Source: Calamus simplicifolius (lineage: Eukaryota > Streptophyta > Magnoliopsida > Arecales > Arecaceae). Taken from it: a stretch of 64,000 nucleotides of DNA. This document shows positions 30,658-40,936 of this stretch, piece after piece. Made by a program: the position numbers and the translations under genes. The notes under the pieces are model-generated. The model saw only the letters and a list, made by a program, of their open reading frames with translations. It made no database searches and was not told the DNA's origin. The DNA lies in NCBI GenBank assembly GCA_900491605.1, contig UESW01004568.1, positions 650,848-714,847 on the forward strand. Reading direction: 5' to 3'. Numbering within the stretch: the stretch's first letter is position 1; every line of letters starts with the position of its first letter.

Positions 30658-33600
30658 ATGATGCATGCGAAGTCCGATTCCGATGTAACCAGCTTGGCCC
30701 CGTCATCCCCATCTCGGTCGCCAAAGAGGCCGGTGTATTACGTGCAGAGTCCATCCCGGGACTCCCACGATGGCGACAAGTCGTCGTCGATGCAGGCCAC
30801 CCCTGTTTACAATAGCCCCATGGAGTCCCCCTCTCATCCTTCCTTTGGGCGCCACTCGAGGGCCTCCTCGGCCAGCCGGTTCTCTGGGACTTTCCGGTCC
30901 TCGTCCGGCCGGAAGGGAAATCGGAAGCAAGTGAATGATAAAGGGTGGCCCGAGTGTAACGTGATTCAAGAAGAGGGGTCTTATGATGATCTTGATGAGG
31001 ACAAGGGGCTCTCACGCCGTTGCCAAATCGTGCTCGCACTTATGAGTTTTGTTCTGCTGTTCACTGTCTTCTGTCTCATCATATGGGGTGCGGCCCGGCC
31101 ATACAAAGCAGAGGTTGTGGTGAAGGTATTCTTCAATTACCATTGATGTCGCCTAAGTTTCAAGTAGATGCTTGTGTTTCCATTGTTTTGGATCATGTTA
31201 TAAGCATCCACTTTCCTTGTTTTGGTAAAACTAAAGAGTGATGAGATAGTATGTAATCAAACAATCATTTTTCTAGGAGAATTTCGGAAAGATTTTTTTT
31301 TTTTGGGCCTTATCCCTGGAAATAAGGGAGAATTATGAGATCCAAATATTACTAGAGATTTAAGAAAGAATATTGGAAACAGTTCTGTGAAACAAGTCTT
31401 TTAAAAGTTGTCTGATATTAAACTGGATTCTTGGCTACTAGTTGTGATGAACTCATATGAAAATACCTGTTCAAAAAATAAAAATACTTTAGGTTTTAAG
31501 TAATTTGTTGCTTTTTTCAGACTGTGCTCAACATCAGCAAAGGAATGAAGAGAAAATATGATTGCAGTTATCTATGGGAACATGAAATGTTTTATGAGTA
31601 GTAGGACTAATAAGTAAACAGAAGAAGAGGAGGAGGAAATATGTTGCTTATTTAGGTTCGGATGGGATCTTGATCATTATCACATTTCATGGTTTCTTTG
31701 CAGAAACTTAGTAGATCTCCAATTTGTATGCTCCGAGACTGCTCTCTTGACATGCCACTCTGGGCCTATTACATATGTTCAGTTCCATCATCATAAAATC
31801 GTATTTTCCTTCTTGCACTTCTTTCGCCACCAAAAATGTAGATAATAAAGCTTTAAACATCAATTGGGACTTCAGATCATAAAGGCGACACCATCTTCTT
31901 TCTTATTTAAGAAAACAAGTTCCATCCTCTCTGCACAAATAAGTATGTCAAGTGTTAAAGATGAACATATAACCTGAGTTCCTTGTTCTCTTACTATCTT
32001 TTCTAACTGCTGTTCTTTTGTTACAGAGCCTGTCAATGGATGACTTTTATGCTGGAGAGGGTTCAGACAGCACCGGTGTCCCAACCAAGATGATCACAGT
32101 GAACTGTTCATTGAAGATAAATGTGTACAATCCGGCCGGTATGTTCGGCATTCACGTCACTTCAGGCCCTATCAATCTCATCTATTCTGAGATTACAATT
32201 GCTACTGGCGAGGTAAATTTGTCTCTTTTCCATTGGCTTGATTTTTATGAAAAGTCCCTGCTTTTGTCATGTTGTACTAGATACCTGAGAGGCCATCTAT
32301 TGAAAAAAGAGCATTTCAGCACTCTATGATTTCCACATAGAAAACTTCTTGCAAGAAAAGCATGTCCAGGATTCACCTGACTGGAGGGCCATCTGCATCT
32401 GTAGTAAATTAGATGCTTGCTTGCCTAAACAAGCTCTTCTGCAATTTCACTTGGGCAACTTTCTTCTATGAAATCATGCTTCAAGTCTATTCCCAAGGAA
32501 GACCATAAATCATGTTCATTACGCATATCTTCACACTTAAAGCTTTTCTATTATTCATGTTGTGAAATTAAACAACTTGGTTTTCTCACTGTTTCATTTT
32601 CAGTAAAAAGGTCCTTGTGCACACAGACACATGCTTGATGTAGCAATTCGGAAATTATTTTCACTTGGTTTACAATCATGGTGATGAGATTTTGTTTAAA
32701 GTTTTGGCTTTTCAATTTTAACAACAGTGTGAAGCATATAGTCTCATGGTCTCGTTTATTCTGGCCAAAATGAGCATTGTTATCACTAGAAGCATTGTTT
32801 TATTTTAAATAAATAAATTTAGTTCGACATGACCTTAAGCCAGTTTGTATGCTTTCCAGAATTTTAGCTTGTGATTCTGTTCTTCTTCGTCCTCCTGGCT
32901 TAAGCTCATTATATATTTTACGATGTTTGATTCTGTTTTGGGTTGTTTCTGCTGAAATTGTTTAAAAATTTTAATTGGATCTTTTTGATTTTATGCTGTT
33001 GTAGTCAATATCTGAAACAAAGCTATTGATGGATAGTTAGGTGATATTTATGGACTGTCGGCTTTCCAGTATATGTACCGTTGGTTTTGTTAAATGCCTC
33101 ATGGCACCCTCCGTCTTCATGTTGACCCACTTAGCCTTCACAGACACTTGCATTAACTGCATTATAAATCATCAAAGAGTTTTGTACTGGTCGCCTATGG
33201 CTGTATATTTAACTGCCTTTCAGATTCGATTCCTGAACCTTGCTAAAGTGTAGATTGGTGTCTCCGTTCCTAACTTTTACCAGCTCGGACTAATTTCATG
33301 TTCACTTCTATAGAACAAATTCCTGAAACTCACACAAGGTCAATCCTTACAGCTCGAAAAATTCAAGTGCTTAGAGAAACTAATATGGCAATCCTTTGCA
33401 TTTGATTACAGCTGAAGAAGTATTACCAGCCTAGAAAAAGCCATCGGACTACATCTGTGATCTTACAGGGAGAAAAGGTTCCTCTTTATGGGGCTGGGGC
33501 AGGCTTGGCTCTATCAAGCACCGGCGGTGCAGTCCCATTAACTCTGGACTTTGAGCTCATCACTCGGGGCTATGTGGTGGGCAAACTGGTGAAGGTGAAG

Positions 33601-33690
33601 CATCGAAAGCATGTGTCATGCCCACTTGTTGTGGATTCTCACAACACCAAACCAATCAAATTCAAGCAGAACTCATGTACCTATATTTGA
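30658..33690 (+). CDS. CELLULOSE SYNTHASE COMPANION (CC1-type) membrane protein
   Basis: Three coding exons, 30658-31125, 32027-32212 and 33412-33690, all phase 0 with GT-AG introns, give 310 aa. The cytosolic N-terminus begins MMHAKSDSDVTSLAPSSP and contains the hallmark PVYYVQSPSRDSHDG (residues 25-39). In Arabidopsis CC1 and its relatives this region binds microtubules. A basic, Ser-rich stretch and the acidic EEGSYDDLDEDKG precede one membrane segment (about 123-145). The extracellular LEA_2-like beta domain follows (MITVNCSLKINVYNPAGMFGIHVTS, then GEKVPLYGAGAGLAL). Family members travel with the cellulose synthase complex at the plasma membrane and keep it working under salt stress. Two Met codons stand in tandem; the first is chosen because the family starts MMHAK. 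Older annotation would call it a LEA hydroxyproline-rich glycoprotein family protein. No lesion was seen. Confidence 0.92.
31126..32026 (+). other. Intron 1 (coding) of the CC1-like gene
   Basis: 901-bp GT-AG intron ending TTGTTACAG. No other feature was seen in it. Confidence 0.85.
32213..33411 (+). other. Intron 2 (coding) of the CC1-like gene
   Basis: 1199-bp GT-AG intron ending TTGATTACAG. T-rich; no gene or recognisable transposon inside. Confidence 0.85.
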
Positions 33691-33754
33691 GTTACAGCCT
33701 CGGTGGTAATAATAGTTAGTAGCAAGGAACTGTTAATTAGCTATCCATTCAATT

Positions 33755-33778
33755 GAGAGAGAGAGAGAGAGAGAGAGG
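33755..33778. repeat. (GA)n microsatellite in the probable 3'UTR
   Basis: About twelve GA units starting 65 bp after the stop codon of the CC1-like gene. Confidence 0.85.
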
Positions 33779-35634
33779 TGTGTTTCATTCATATATTTGC
33801 TATTCCAACAACCATATTTGTTAATCAAAGCAATAATGGTATCTATTTGAAATTTGCCTTTTCCCTTGGTGGTATGTGATGCGGGGTTAATTTGGCCATT
33901 GAGGAGGTTTTAAACTCTGTGGTTCCTTTTAGATGCAAGGTGATCGATGCATTCATTCTGCCTTCTAAGGGGATTGAACCATTCCAACAATCAAGGCTAA
34001 TGAATTTTTTTTTGGCAAGGAGGAATTTACATGCACTTGCTGGGTTCATTGGTTTGTTAATTGCACATATGTGGCAAATAATAAAATTGCTTCAGGAATC
34101 ATATTTGGCTTGGAGTTGATGGGAACACTAGATGGTAGCCTCATCATTACAGAAGCTTAATCTGTTAAACAATGTGTATTACTCGCTATGATCTTCATAG
34201 TTTTGTGCCAGGTATGTCATGTCCATTGCTGCTTTTGCTATGCAAATCTTGTAAATTTGTAATGGTTCATGGATCAATCTTGTTAAGCTTATCTATCAAA
34301 TGTTGTCCAACATGGAAATTTTGGTTCATAAAGGCAAACCTGATGTTTATGCTAGAAAGTTTTTTTTTTTTTTTTATTGTCTACATCTTGGTCTTACATA
34401 AATAATACTATTTTCATTCTCTCATGAATGATGCTGCAAATTAGCTTTCGGGGTATAATTTAAATTTACCATAAGTTCTCTGGTGATATCAAGAAATAAA
34501 CAGTATTCAATTTGAAACTTTGCACGGCTGTAGCATCAGTCAATTTCAACCAGGGCTTCCAAAGATCAGACAAGCTAAAGAACAACCAAAGCAAGTACTT
34601 TCGCATGGCTTTTATTGTTAGCCAAAGTAATTTCTATATGAACAAGAATCCAATGAGGGAGATTATGGTCATCAACAAAATATTTTTGAAGTCGAATTTT
34701 TGCAACAAAGTTGAACAAAATCAGACATAAGTCCCTGTTAGATAATTGCAAGCAACATGGCTACTTGTTTTATACATTGGGCAAGGCAGACAAGAACATA
34801 AGTAACTTAAATTCTCTGTCTTCTCCTCTCCCAGGCTGTAAGGTTGGTACCAAGGGTCCTCCCACTAATAATCCACCCCCATTTCATTTCACAACATTTT
34901 AGCCGTTTTGAATCGCTCGTCTGCTTCTTTCTTATTACTATTTTGATTTCGTTTTCTTTTAAATGGTTAAAAGGTCCTTCCATCTTGCTCCTGAGCGGAA
35001 GTGTAGTCCTAAAACAAAACAAGAATTATTGAGATCATGTTAGAAACAGTGGTTCATAGAGTTTCAGTGAGGTTGTTATCTTCTAACGACGGATCCCTTT
35101 GCAAAACATAATTTACCATGTTATTATCCTAGTTGAACCTTTGATTGGAGTTCTAAATAAAACAATGGCTGATATAACAAGAATTACAGTAATATAATGT
35201 ATTTTTGGATTTTATCATTGCTCACAAAGTTATACTTTATTTTTTAAATCAGCATAAAAATCTGATTTGACAGTATCATATCGATCAAATGTAAGTGAAA
35301 ACATCAAATAGTGGTCATTATTTTTATTATTCAAAAATTTTATTGCTTACTGAAGTCAACATACCAAATCAATTAGATATATTTCCAATCTTATTAAGAT
35401 ATGTTTTTTTTTAAAATAAAAAAAGGCATCGCTCAGTGGGAGTGAGATTCTTTATTTTTTTTTTCTGAGATGTGGACAATGAAATTCATGCATCTATTTA
35501 ATCTCTATTTAATGAACACTGTAACATGTTTTAGTTGGTTTGGATCCATATGGATCAGATAGCCAACTTTTCTCCGCACTAAAGGTATCCATTATTTGTG
35601 ATAAGGAGTAATTTTAATAATAATTTTTAAAAAC
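33779..35634. other. Intergenic, no gene seen
   Basis: The first few hundred bases may be 3'UTR of the CC1-like gene. The other part is AT-rich without a recognisable gene; poly-T runs occur near 34362 and 35452. Short open frames here resemble no known protein. Confidence 0.4.
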
Positions 35635-36255
35635 AAAATCTCATCATACTAATAAGATCTTTAGACATCCTATTAAAGCTGCACTAAAAATGCAAGGAAT
35701 CTAGTACTTGAAACCTTTCACAATTTGAATCCCGAAACCTTTCAAAAAACAAAAAAAGCTCATTTTGTCAAGAATTCACAAAGAGTGTGCCTTGGCTACA
35801 GCTAGCATCAGGAGTTATTTGAAAAAAAATAATTTTCTTCGTTTCATTTGCACATACAAACGTGCAGACATACATGCATGAGATAATTTATAACAGTTAT
35901 ACAAATATTTTACTTTATATGTAATTTCAAATTAATAACTTTTTCATAAAATCTTATCATATAAATTTGACCTTTCAATATCCTTACAAGGCTGCAATAA
36001 AAATACCAAGGAATCTAATACTCGAAACCCTTCATAGAAAACTTGTTTTGCCTTCCCTGTAGCAGCTAGCATCAGGAATTATGCAAAGAAAATAATTTTC
36101 TCTCTCATTTTCCATGGAAGGTCTCACACACACATATGTATATGTAGGAATGTATGTATATGGGGACACACATATATAAAATAATTTACCATAGTTATAA
36201 AAATTATAGAAATAATTTCTTAATATATGGCAATTTGAAATTTGAATTTGAACCT
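35635..36255. repeat. Two tandem degenerate copies of a ~312-bp unit
   Basis: The segments 35635-35946 and 35947-36255 align along their length. Shared landmarks are AAAATCT(C/T)ATCATA at their starts, CAAGGAATCTA(G/A)TACT, CAGCTAGCATCAGGA(G/A)TTAT, AAATAATTTTCT, and a run of ATACATGCATG- or GTATATGTAGG-type sequence. They share no coding capacity. This could be an old segmental duplication or a small tandem array. Confidence 0.7.
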
Positions 36256-36664
36256 TGAGAATAAGATTCTTTAAATAGTATGATTTGGTTAGAAATTTGA
36301 TCAAAAGTTAGAGAGATAATATTTCAATAGATTACAATTTAAATTTTAAATTTGAATCTTGAGCAGAGATTTAGTAAATACCTCCAAAAAGTTGAGCGTT
36401 TGATTATAGATCATAAGTTTAGATTGTAGCTGTTGCTGTCAAATCACTTTTGATGAGCGCCGGGCGAGCTGAGATCTCTGCAGACCTTCGAGGATGTAGA
36501 AGGATAACCGTCTCCTTTCGGGGGCCTGCAAGAAAAGTCCCGGACCGGTGATTCCGGTGGAGACCCTCCGACGCCCAAGTTAGTGACTTGTAGAACAGTA
36601 GAATTTTTTGATGAGAAAGTAGAGATTGAGTTTCTTCCCCCCTCCTCGTTGGGGGATTGGGGTC

Positions 36665-36674
36665 TTTATATATA
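36665..36674 (-). promoter_or_regulatory. TATA box in the gypsy LTR
   Basis: On the minus strand TATATATAAA is followed by GACCCC, about 235 bp before the LTR end. This position fits U3/R of a plant gypsy LTR. Confidence 0.6.
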
Positions 36675-36884
36675 CGGGGTCCTTCTTACCCTTCACTGGT
36701 AAAGGCCGAGTAATATCTTCCGTTCTTTGTAGGTGGGCGTCTAAACGTATGTCATAAGTACGTCTCTTAATTTTTTGGAAACCGTCCGTGACCTTAGTAA
36801 TTGCCGGTTCGTAATATTTGGTGACCGTCCGTGACCCTGGTAAAGCCACGTGGAATTCCTTGCAGCAAGCGGACGCTTGTCGGC

Positions 36885-37130
36885 CTCTGCTGCCGAGGCC
36901 GACGCTGAAACCGACGCCGAGACCGAGACCAGCGCCGCATCGAAGGGGCCGTGATCGACACTGAGATCGAGGTGGGCTGCGGAGGAGATGGGCCCAAGGC
37001 CACGCGGAGGTCGATGCCAATGCCGTTGCAGAGACCGACGCCGTGTCGAAGTGGGCCGTTGCCGAAGTCGACGCTGACGCCTTTGCTGAGACCAACACCG
37101 AGACCGAGACCGATGCCGAGACCGAGACGG
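36885..37130. repeat. GACCGA/GCCGAC-type short repeats in the gypsy LTR
   Basis: Irregular hexamer-scale repetition of GAGACCGA, GCCGACGC and CCGATGCC. It is GC-rich and sits between the TATA region and the larger minisatellite. All reading frames stay partly open, which makes spurious ORFs. Confidence 0.7.
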
Positions 37131-37375
37131 GCGGAGTGCACCGGACCGTGTGACATTGAGCTCGCGATTTCTCATCTCGTGGGTCGTGTGGGTCCCAAGG
37201 TACAGCCGTTGGGGGGAGAGGGATGATGTTGAGTTAAAGCCAACTGTTCCTCGTAGAGTGTAGAGTATGGAGTGCTTGCGTGGCCCTGCTCATGCCCTTG
37301 GATGAGCTTGCATGGCACTGTTCACGTACAAGGCTCTGTTCACTTGCATGGCACTGTTAAAGGCGAGGGAGCTTG

Positions 37376-38272
37376 GTAGCTTGGAGGTGTCGGCCATGGA
37401 GCTGTCGGCTATGGAGCTCTCGGCCTTGGAGCTGTCGGCCTTGGAGGTGTCGGCCTTTGGGACCGACGGTCTTGGAGGTGCCGGCCTTGGGGGTGCCGGT
37501 CTTGGAGCTGTCAGCCTTTGGGGCCGACGGTCTTCGAGGTGCCGGCCTTGGGGGTGCCGGTCTTGGAGGTGCCAGTCTTGGAGCTGTCGGCCTTTGGGGC
37601 CGACGGTCTTTGAGGTGCCGGCCTTGGGGGTGCCGGTCTTGGAGGTGAGGCCTTGGAGGTGCCGATCTTGGAGGTGTCGACCTTTAGGGCCGACGGTCTT
37701 CGAGGTGCCGGCCTTGGAGGTGCCGGTCTTGGAGGTGCCAGCCTTGGAGGTGCCGGTCTTGGAGCTGTCGGCCTTTGGGACCGACGGTCTTTGAGGTGCC
37801 GGCCTTGGGGGTGCCGGCCTTGGAGGTGCCGGTCTTGGAGGTGTCGGCCTTTGGGGCCGACGGTCTTCGAGGTGCCGGCCTTGGAGGTGCCGGCCTTGGA
37901 GGTGCCGGTCTTGGAGGTGTCGGCCTTTGGGGCTGACGGTCTTCGAGGTGCCGGCCTTGGAGGTGCCGGTTTTGGAGCTGTCGGCCTTTGGGGCCGACGG
38001 TCTTTGAGGTGCCGGCCTTGGAGGTGCCGGTCTTGGAGGTGTCGGCCTTTGGAGCCGACGGTCTTGGAGGTGCTGGCCTTGGGGGTGCCGGTCTTGAAGG
38101 TGCCGGCCTTGGAGGTGCCGGTCTTGGAGGTGTTGGCCTTTGGGGCCGACGGTCTTCGAGGTGCCGGCCTTGGAGGTGCCGGTCTTGGAACTGTCGGCCT
38201 TCGGGGCCGACGGTCTTCGAGGTGCCGGCCTTGGAGGTGCCGGTTTTGGAGCTGTCGGCCTTCGGGGCCATC
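37376..38272. repeat. Composite 15/31-bp minisatellite in the gypsy LTR U3
   Basis: About 900 bp built from two units. One is 15 bp (GGTGCCGGCCTTGGA and variants). The other is 31 bp and contains the perfect inverted repeat GTCGGCC-TTTGG-GGCCGAC. They alternate in blocks of one to five 15-mers plus one 31-mer. At least ten hairpin units can be counted. The 15-bp period keeps frames open on both strands for up to 342 codons (His/Gln/Pro-rich or Gly/Leu-rich), so these are not genes. Confidence 0.9.
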
Positions 38273-38317
38273 CAAATATTTTTTTTTTATTCTCCATGGG
38301 GTCAACAGGCTCCATCA

Positions 38318-39225
38318 AATGCCCCCCACACTCCTTGAGCTTGCGTGCCCTGCATCAGCTAAGTGAAAGGAGTGTAGAACTTCAAGAAATTTTTTGGAGG
38401 CAAATTGATTACCTCACGCCCGCCACTGGGGGCAGCGTACGCTAACTTTTTTTTTGGGGATGCTCGTTAGTTAGCCGTTGAGGCAAAGTTGAGGCCGTCG
38501 AGAACCTTTCGAACCCCGGAGTGCGATCAGAGGGTGCTTGGGCCAGGCTCAGGTGCCTTTTTCTTTAAAGAAATTGGTCTCCTTCTGCAGGGTTGATCTG
38601 CCCCCCAGGAAACTCTGTTGATTGGAATCCGCAGGTTTTGAGCTTGAGGGTGCCGACACGGAGCCGGTCTTGAGGTACCGACATGGAGTCGGTCTTGGTT
38701 GTCGACGCGGAGTCGGTCTTTGGTGCCGACGCGGAGTCGGTCTTTGGCGGTTTTCCTGTAACGCATCCAGACACTAATGAAAAGAAACTTTTTTCTCAGT
38801 GTAGTATACTTAACTTTTTCGTAGCTATTTACCTTCGCGGGTCTTTGGTGCCGACGCGGAGCCGGTCTTTGATGCCAACGCGGAGTCGGTCTTTATTGCC
38901 GACGCGGAGTCGGTCTTTGTTGCCGACGCAGAGTCGGTCTTTGGTGCCGACGCGGAGGCCGGTCTTTGTTGCCGACGCGGAGGCCGGTCTTTGTTGCCGA
39001 CGCGGAAGCCGGTCTTTTTGCCGACGCGGAGTCGGTCTTTATTGCCGACGTGGAGGCCGGTCTTTGTGCCTGCTGGCCAGGGCTTTTTGGTGCCGACGCG
39101 GAGGTCGGTCTTCTGTGCCGACGTGGAGGTCGGTCTTTGTTGAACAGAATGGCCATTCGAGGAAGCAATGAAAAGACTTTGAAGAGCTATCTGTCAAGCG
39201 GGTTCAAATTAACGAAAGTAGCATA
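38318..39225 (-). other. 3' untranslated region of the gypsy element
   Basis: 908 bp between the pol stop codon (39226-39228 on the minus strand) and the presumed LTR. It is noncoding and more than half occupied by the minisatellite described separately. A long 3'UTR carrying tandem repeats is known for the Tat/Ogre group. Confidence 0.7.
38646..39140. repeat. ~24-bp minisatellite in the gypsy 3'UTR
   Basis: About fifteen to eighteen copies of GCCGACGCGGAGTCGGTCTT plus TGTT and variants, in two blocks separated by a non-repeat segment at about 38750-38840. Each unit again holds an inverted core (GCCGAC...GTCGG), like the LTR repeat, although the units are not the same. Confidence 0.88.
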
Positions 39226-39240
39226 TTACTGATAATACCG
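39226..39240 (-). pseudogene. Last codons and stop of gypsy pol, cut off by Sirevirus A
   Basis: On the minus strand these 15 bases read as four codons (Arg-Tyr-Tyr-Gln) and TAA. They continue in frame from the codon at 49583-49585 when the copia insertion and one copy of its target duplication are ignored. The phrase before them (HTWNADNLR) is the usual end of Tat-type polyproteins. This shows precisely where Sirevirus A entered. Confidence 0.85.
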
Positions 39241-39592
39241 TGTTGGAAGATTATTGAAAAATTAGATGCCCCAATTCTTTTGATTTTGATGATTACCAAA
39301 AGCCATGAGTACTGTAAAAGATGTGATATGTTTATTTACATGAGCAATGAATTTATTTGAACAATCAATGAGAATGTTAAAGTATGACATTAATCATTTG
39401 AAAGTAACTTCAAGCTCCATGTTTAAGCTTTCAAAAAGAAATTTTATACTTCATATTAATCAATGAGTTTTTGGAACATTCTTGAATTGATTCTTAATGT
39501 CAATTTTATTATATTCAAGTCAAAAATGATTTAAAATTAATCTGGAACGATTTTAAAGTCAATCAGAAAATTTCTGATTTTTGATACGTTCC

Positions 39593-39911
39593 GGAGCCGA
39601 CTCTAGAGTTTCAGAGTCGACTCCACTCAGAGAACAGAAATTCTATTGTCTCGAGTCGACCCCGTGATTTCAAGAGTCGACCCCCGATTTGTCGAGCCGA
39701 CTCCATGACTGTGCGAGTCGACTCCGCTCAGACACCAGAGGTGTATTTTTCTGAGCACTTCTCGAGTCGACCCCAACTTTTCATGAGTCGACCCCCGACT
39801 GTCAGGAGTCGACACTTTATTTTTCTGAGTCGACCCTTTAACTTTCTGAATGTTTCTATTTTTGTATCACGACTTCGAGCCGACTCGGGAAAAGCATGAG
39901 TCGACTCCAGC
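39593..39911. promoter_or_regulatory. Cluster of GAGYCGAC motifs in the LTR U3
   Basis: Twelve copies of GAGTCGAC or GAGCCGAC in about 320 bp, most followed by CC or TC. Several are the full palindrome GAGTCGACTC. They lie 100-420 bp upstream of the TATA box, which is an enhancer position. The same clusters are in the other LTRs (48273-48595; minus-strand 54899-55230 and 60970-61290). Confidence 0.8.
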
Positions 39912-40014
39912 AAATCTGGGCGTGATTTTTCTGGATGCCAACTCAGCGCCAACGGTAAGATTTTTGATTAACGGCTATTTTTCTTTGTTTCTAACGGCTA
40001 TATTTTTGCAGAAT

Positions 40015-40024
40015 CTATAAATAG
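40015..40024 (+). promoter_or_regulatory. TATA box of the Sirevirus A 5' LTR
   Basis: CTATAAATAG, preceded by two copies of AACGGCTAT. It is conserved at 48696-48705 and in the minus-strand LTRs of B and C. Confidence 0.85.
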
Positions 40025-40878
40025 AGAAGCCGTTTTCAAATCAAAGAGACATATAGAGAGATAATTTCAAAGAAAAAGAAGAGAAAAATCGGAAAAACAG
40101 AGCATCATTGAAAAATCCGAGATTCAAAATAGAGTGAAAGAAAGGAGTGAAATCAAAGGAAGCTTCTTCTGTGCTCAAGTCATCAATCCAAGAAAGTCTT
40201 CAGAAGAAAATCCAAGAGCTATTCAAGAGCAAATCAAGAGATTTTCAACATCAAAGAAAAGAGGAAAAGCCCAAATCAACTCCAACACAATCCGTGAAGA
40301 ATCTGAGCTGAGGCCCGATTCTACACTTCAAAGGAGTTGAAGAAAAGAAGAAAAGCTCAAAGCCAACCAACTGCAAATCAGGCTTTCTAAACTCTATTCT
40401 TACATTTGTTAATCTGCTCATTGGAGCCTTTGTAACTAAAAACCATATTTTATTCTTTGTTCTAGTTCAATCTGGGGGATTGAACTAGTGGAGGTAGTCT
40501 TACCTCGGTTCAAGCTTGGTTAAGCTTGGGTTGGGTTTTTGTGCTGGTGAGCCCGTGAAAACCGCTGGGTTCGTTGTGATCCCGGGAAAACAAGTTTGAG
40601 TTGTGAGCTTGTAAAACAACTCGCTGTAATCTAGGAGATTATAGTGTGGACCCAAGTGAATCTTGGGAGTGGACGTAGGTGTTGGATACACCGAACCACT
40701 ATAAAATCTTTGTGTTTGCCGTGTTTATTGTCTCTTTCTCTATCTCTGTTTTATTCACTGCAATTTAATTTACTTTGCATTTGCCTTCATTCATCTAAGT
40801 TTAAATAATTTAAAAGGCTTAATTTTTAAAGAACCCAATTCACCCCCCCCTCTTGGGTTGCCATCTGGGCCAACAATT

Positions 40879-40890
40879 GGTATCAGAGCT
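40879..40890 (+). other. Primer binding site (tRNA-iMet)
   Basis: TGGTATCAGAGC, two bases after the left LTR. Confidence 0.92.
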
Positions 40891-40936
40891 AGTGCTCATT
40901 AGATTTTGATCACACGATCAAGAGCTAAAGATCCAA

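Larger units (their letters stand above)
36431..38317 (-). repeat. Presumed 3' LTR of the gypsy element
   Basis: The boundaries are inferred. On the minus strand it would start TGATGGAGCCTG at 38317, just after a purine tract GTGGGGGGCATTT, and end GACAGCAACA at 36431. It has a TATA element in its distal part and a large minisatellite in its U3. The partner LTR is not in the window, so the ends could be off by some bases. Confidence 0.6.
39241..40876 (+). repeat. 5' LTR of Sirevirus A
   Basis: 1636 bp, TGTTGGAAGA to GGGCCAACA. From 39593 to 39911 it contains twelve GAGYCGAC motifs. Two AACGGCTAT copies precede the TATA box, and a (C)n run lies near 40843-40851. Confidence 0.95.

Noticed and set aside
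36580..37175. Overlapping minus-strand frames of 120-172 codons
   Set aside because: Low-complexity GC-rich repeat inside the presumed gypsy LTR, with all frames open and no recognisable domain.
37290..38318. Open frames up to 342 codons on both strands (Lys/Thr/Pro- and Gly-rich)
   Set aside because: They arise because the minisatellite has a period divisible by three. The peptide is a pure repeat, frames are open on both strands, and the region is an LTR.
39590..39911. Reading the GTCGAC repeats as a CRISPR-like array
   Set aside because: The motif is only 8-10 bp, spacing is irregular, and it lies in the U3 of a plant retrotransposon LTR. CRISPR arrays do not occur here.
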